Shown here piece after piece: positions 35,133-36,075 of a stretch of 36,075 bases of DNA. The notes under the pieces are model-generated. The model was not told where the DNA came from. It ran no database searches and saw only the letters and a program-made list of their open reading frames with translations. The position numbers and the translations under genes are program-made. The DNA is from Bacteroidota bacterium (lineage in GTDB: Bacteria; Bacteroidota; Bacteroidia; Bacteroidales; WCHB1-69), in NCBI GenBank assembly GCA_017860455.1, contig JAGDMF010000019.1, positions 1 through 36,075 of the forward strand. Reading direction: 5' to 3'. Position 1 is the first letter of the stretch, and each line of letters starts with the position of its first letter.

Positions 35133-35158
35133 AAAAAAAAAGCCACTAAATGTGGCTT
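35133..35158 (-). terminator. Rho-independent terminator of the tRNA operon
   Basis: On the minus strand AAGCCAC (35158-35152) pairs with GTGGCTT (35146-35140) around a 5-nt loop, followed by a run of T residues to 35133. It begins 7 nt after the end of tRNA-Gly and ends the tRNA transcript before the arsenic island promoter. Confidence 0.85.
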
Positions 35159-35164
35159 GGTGAG

Positions 35165-35237
35165 AGCGGAAGACGGGTCTCGAACCCGCTACCTACAGCT
35201 TGGAAGGCTGTCGCTCTACCAAATGAGCTACTTCCGC
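35165..35237 (-). tRNA. tRNA-Gly (anticodon TCC)
   Basis: The minus strand folds as a full cloverleaf: acceptor GCGGAAG/CTTCCGC, anticodon arm ACAGC-CTTCCAA-GCTGT with anticodon TCC, T-arm with TTCGAGA, discriminator T at 35165. No CCA is encoded. It is the last of three tRNAs in the operon. Confidence 0.95.
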
Positions 35238-35249
35238 TTTTTTTTTGAG

Positions 35250-35331
35250 TGGGAGAGGAAGGATTCGAACCTCCGAAGACTTCGTCAACAGATTTACAGT
35301 CTGCCCCATTTGGCCGCTCTGGAACTCTCCC
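35250..35331 (-). tRNA. tRNA-Tyr (anticodon GTA)
   Basis: Class II tRNA of 82 nt on the minus strand. Acceptor GGGAGAG/CTCTCCC, anticodon loop CTGTAAA with GTA, a long variable arm, the T-loop TTCGAAT and discriminator A at 35250. It resembles E. coli tRNA-Tyr closely in the D-arm (AGCGGCCAAA). No CCA is encoded. Confidence 0.95.
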
Positions 35332-35341
35332 AAAAAAAAAG

Positions 35342-35415
35342 AGCCGGTAGACGGATTCGAACCGCCGACCAGCTGATTACAAATCAGCTGCTCTGGCCAA
35401 CTGAGCTACACCGGC
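35342..35415 (-). tRNA. tRNA-Thr (anticodon TGT)
   Basis: Minus-strand cloverleaf of 74 nt. Acceptor GCCGGTG/TACCGGC, anticodon arm GCTGA-TTTGTAA-TCAGC with TGT, T-loop TTCGAAT. It is the first tRNA of the operon, 38 nt downstream of the predicted start site. Confidence 0.94.
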
Positions 35416-35459
35416 TTTTTTTAGTTTACTGTCAAAGTACGTTTCCCGATTAGGGACTG

Positions 35460-35489
35460 CAAAAATACTACTTTTTTCTTTACAAACAA
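35460..35489 (-). promoter_or_regulatory. tRNA operon promoter
   Basis: TTG (35489-35487), 19 nt, then TATTTTTG (35467-35460) on the minus strand, ahead of tRNA-Thr. Confidence 0.65.
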
Positions 35490-35793
35490 CTAAAAAATCG
35501 ATTTTTTTTAATTTTTTTATAATTATCAAAATATCAAATAGATATTATAGTTAAAGTATCTTTTTCATTATTTTATTGATCAAATTTTATAGAATAATAA
35601 ATGAAACATCTGAATAAAAAGGTAATTAGAATGATAAAAAGGGCTTAAAAGGACCAGAAATGAGAAAAAAACGAATTGATAATATACATTAGCGAAAATA
35701 GTTAAGGGTCGGTTTCCGGCCTAAACTCATGTGCTCATGTGCTCAAAAAACTAACTTCTAATATATTAGAAAGCAATATCTTTTACTTGAAAA

Positions 35794-35830
35794 CTGTTAA
35801 ATGTTACTTGTTACCTGTTAAATGTTACTT
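35794..35830. repeat. Two tandem copies of a 16-bp sequence, period 21
   Basis: CTGTTAAATGTTACTT occurs at 35794-35809 and again at 35815-35830. Nearby (about 35725-35742) an 8-nt unit CTCATGTG is also repeated in tandem. Both lie in the gene-free end of the window. Confidence 0.7.
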
Positions 35831-35834
35831 TATT

Positions 35835-35861
35835 TGGGTACTTGGCCTTCGCCCTAATGCG
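35835..35861. repeat. Second copy of the GC-rich element end
   Basis: These 27 bases match 23038-23064 at 21 positions, including GGGTAC, TGGCCT and the CCTAA end. No complete partner half is seen, so this is a truncated or rearranged copy. Except for the tRNA promoter, repeats and T-tracts described separately, the 660 bases from 35416 to the window end contain no gene I can support. Confidence 0.55.
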
Positions 35862-36052
35862 GGGTTCATCAACCGACGGAGCACTCATTCCATATTCTTA
35901 TAAATAACGGGTAAAATTATTTGAAAATACTTAATAATAAACTAAATTCATATTTTCTTGTTGATACTTCAAAGCTTAACCCTACTTTTGTAAGAATATA
36001 TTTTTTTGTTCGATTTTTTCATTTTTTTTGTTCAATCGTTCTTTTTTTTGTT

Positions 36053-36060
36053 TATATTTG
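36053..36060 (+). promoter_or_regulatory. -7 box for a gene beyond the window
   Basis: TATATTTG close to the right edge, preceded by T-tracts at about 36001, 36022 and 36042, suggests a plus-strand gene starting just outside the window. Confidence 0.4.
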
Positions 36061-36075
36061 TCACAGTACTTTTTA

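Noticed and set aside
35157-35453. Open frame of 98 codons on the plus strand
   Set aside because: It is the antisense of three tRNA genes with complete cloverleafs; such spurious frames over tRNA arrays are common.
1-36075. CRISPR arrays, transposases, integrases, prophage genes
   Set aside because: No regularly spaced repeats with spacers, no DDE or tyrosine recombinase motifs and no phage structural genes were seen in any reading frame.

Overview
The window comes from a Bacteroidota chromosome, most likely a Bacteroidales-like anaerobe. The support is AT-rich DNA, many copies of the Bacteroidota -7 promoter box TAnnTTTG (often with a -33 TTG/TTTG about 19-20 nt upstream), near absence of Shine-Dalgarno sequences, secreted proteases with C-terminal type IX secretion (T9SS) sorting domains, and gene sets typical of the phylum. 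I cannot name the species.

From 1 to about 19.3 kb the DNA is mainly housekeeping. It holds acetate kinase, QueE, DnaX (split by a frameshift at the gamma/tau boundary), a T9SS subtilisin-like protease, a RelA/SpoT (p)ppGpp enzyme, acpP-fabF-rnc plus a small unknown protein, a T9SS C10 (streptopain-like) protease, a LolC/E-type permease, DNA polymerase I with a degenerate proofreading domain, MiaA and FolD. From 19.3 to 28.2 kb the content is more accessory: a secreted GH3 glycosidase with a PA14 insert, a convergent class A beta-lactamase, a GC-rich repeat element, a DUF1566 lipoprotein followed by a LytS/LytTR two-component pair, a small lipoprotein and an outer-membrane porin.

From 28.3 to 35.1 kb on the minus strand lies a large arsenic island. 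In transcription order it reads arsE2-arsF2-arsG2-arsP-like permease-arsM, then a second promoter, then arsE1-arsR-arsF1-arsG1-arsC-acr3, with the porin last behind its own promoter. Both promoters share a sequence in which the -7 box lies next to, or inside, an inverted repeat that looks like an ArsR operator. Inorganic arsenate would be reduced by ArsC and exported by Acr3. As(III) would be methylated by ArsM, with ArsP as likely exporter of the trivalent methylated product. The two ArsEFG modules match genes linked elsewhere to aromatic arsenicals. Their sequences (cytosolic CxxC protein, DsbD/CcdA-like membrane protein, exported CxxC protein) also fit a transmembrane thiol-disulfide relay, the most interesting hypothesis here.

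Upstream of the island is a tRNA operon (Thr-Tyr-Gly, minus strand) with promoter and terminator. This tRNA order often precedes tuf, so the island may occupy a tRNA-flanked insertion site. The last 660 bases have no gene but hold the tRNA promoter, short tandem repeats, a second copy of the end of the GC-rich element and phased T-tracts.
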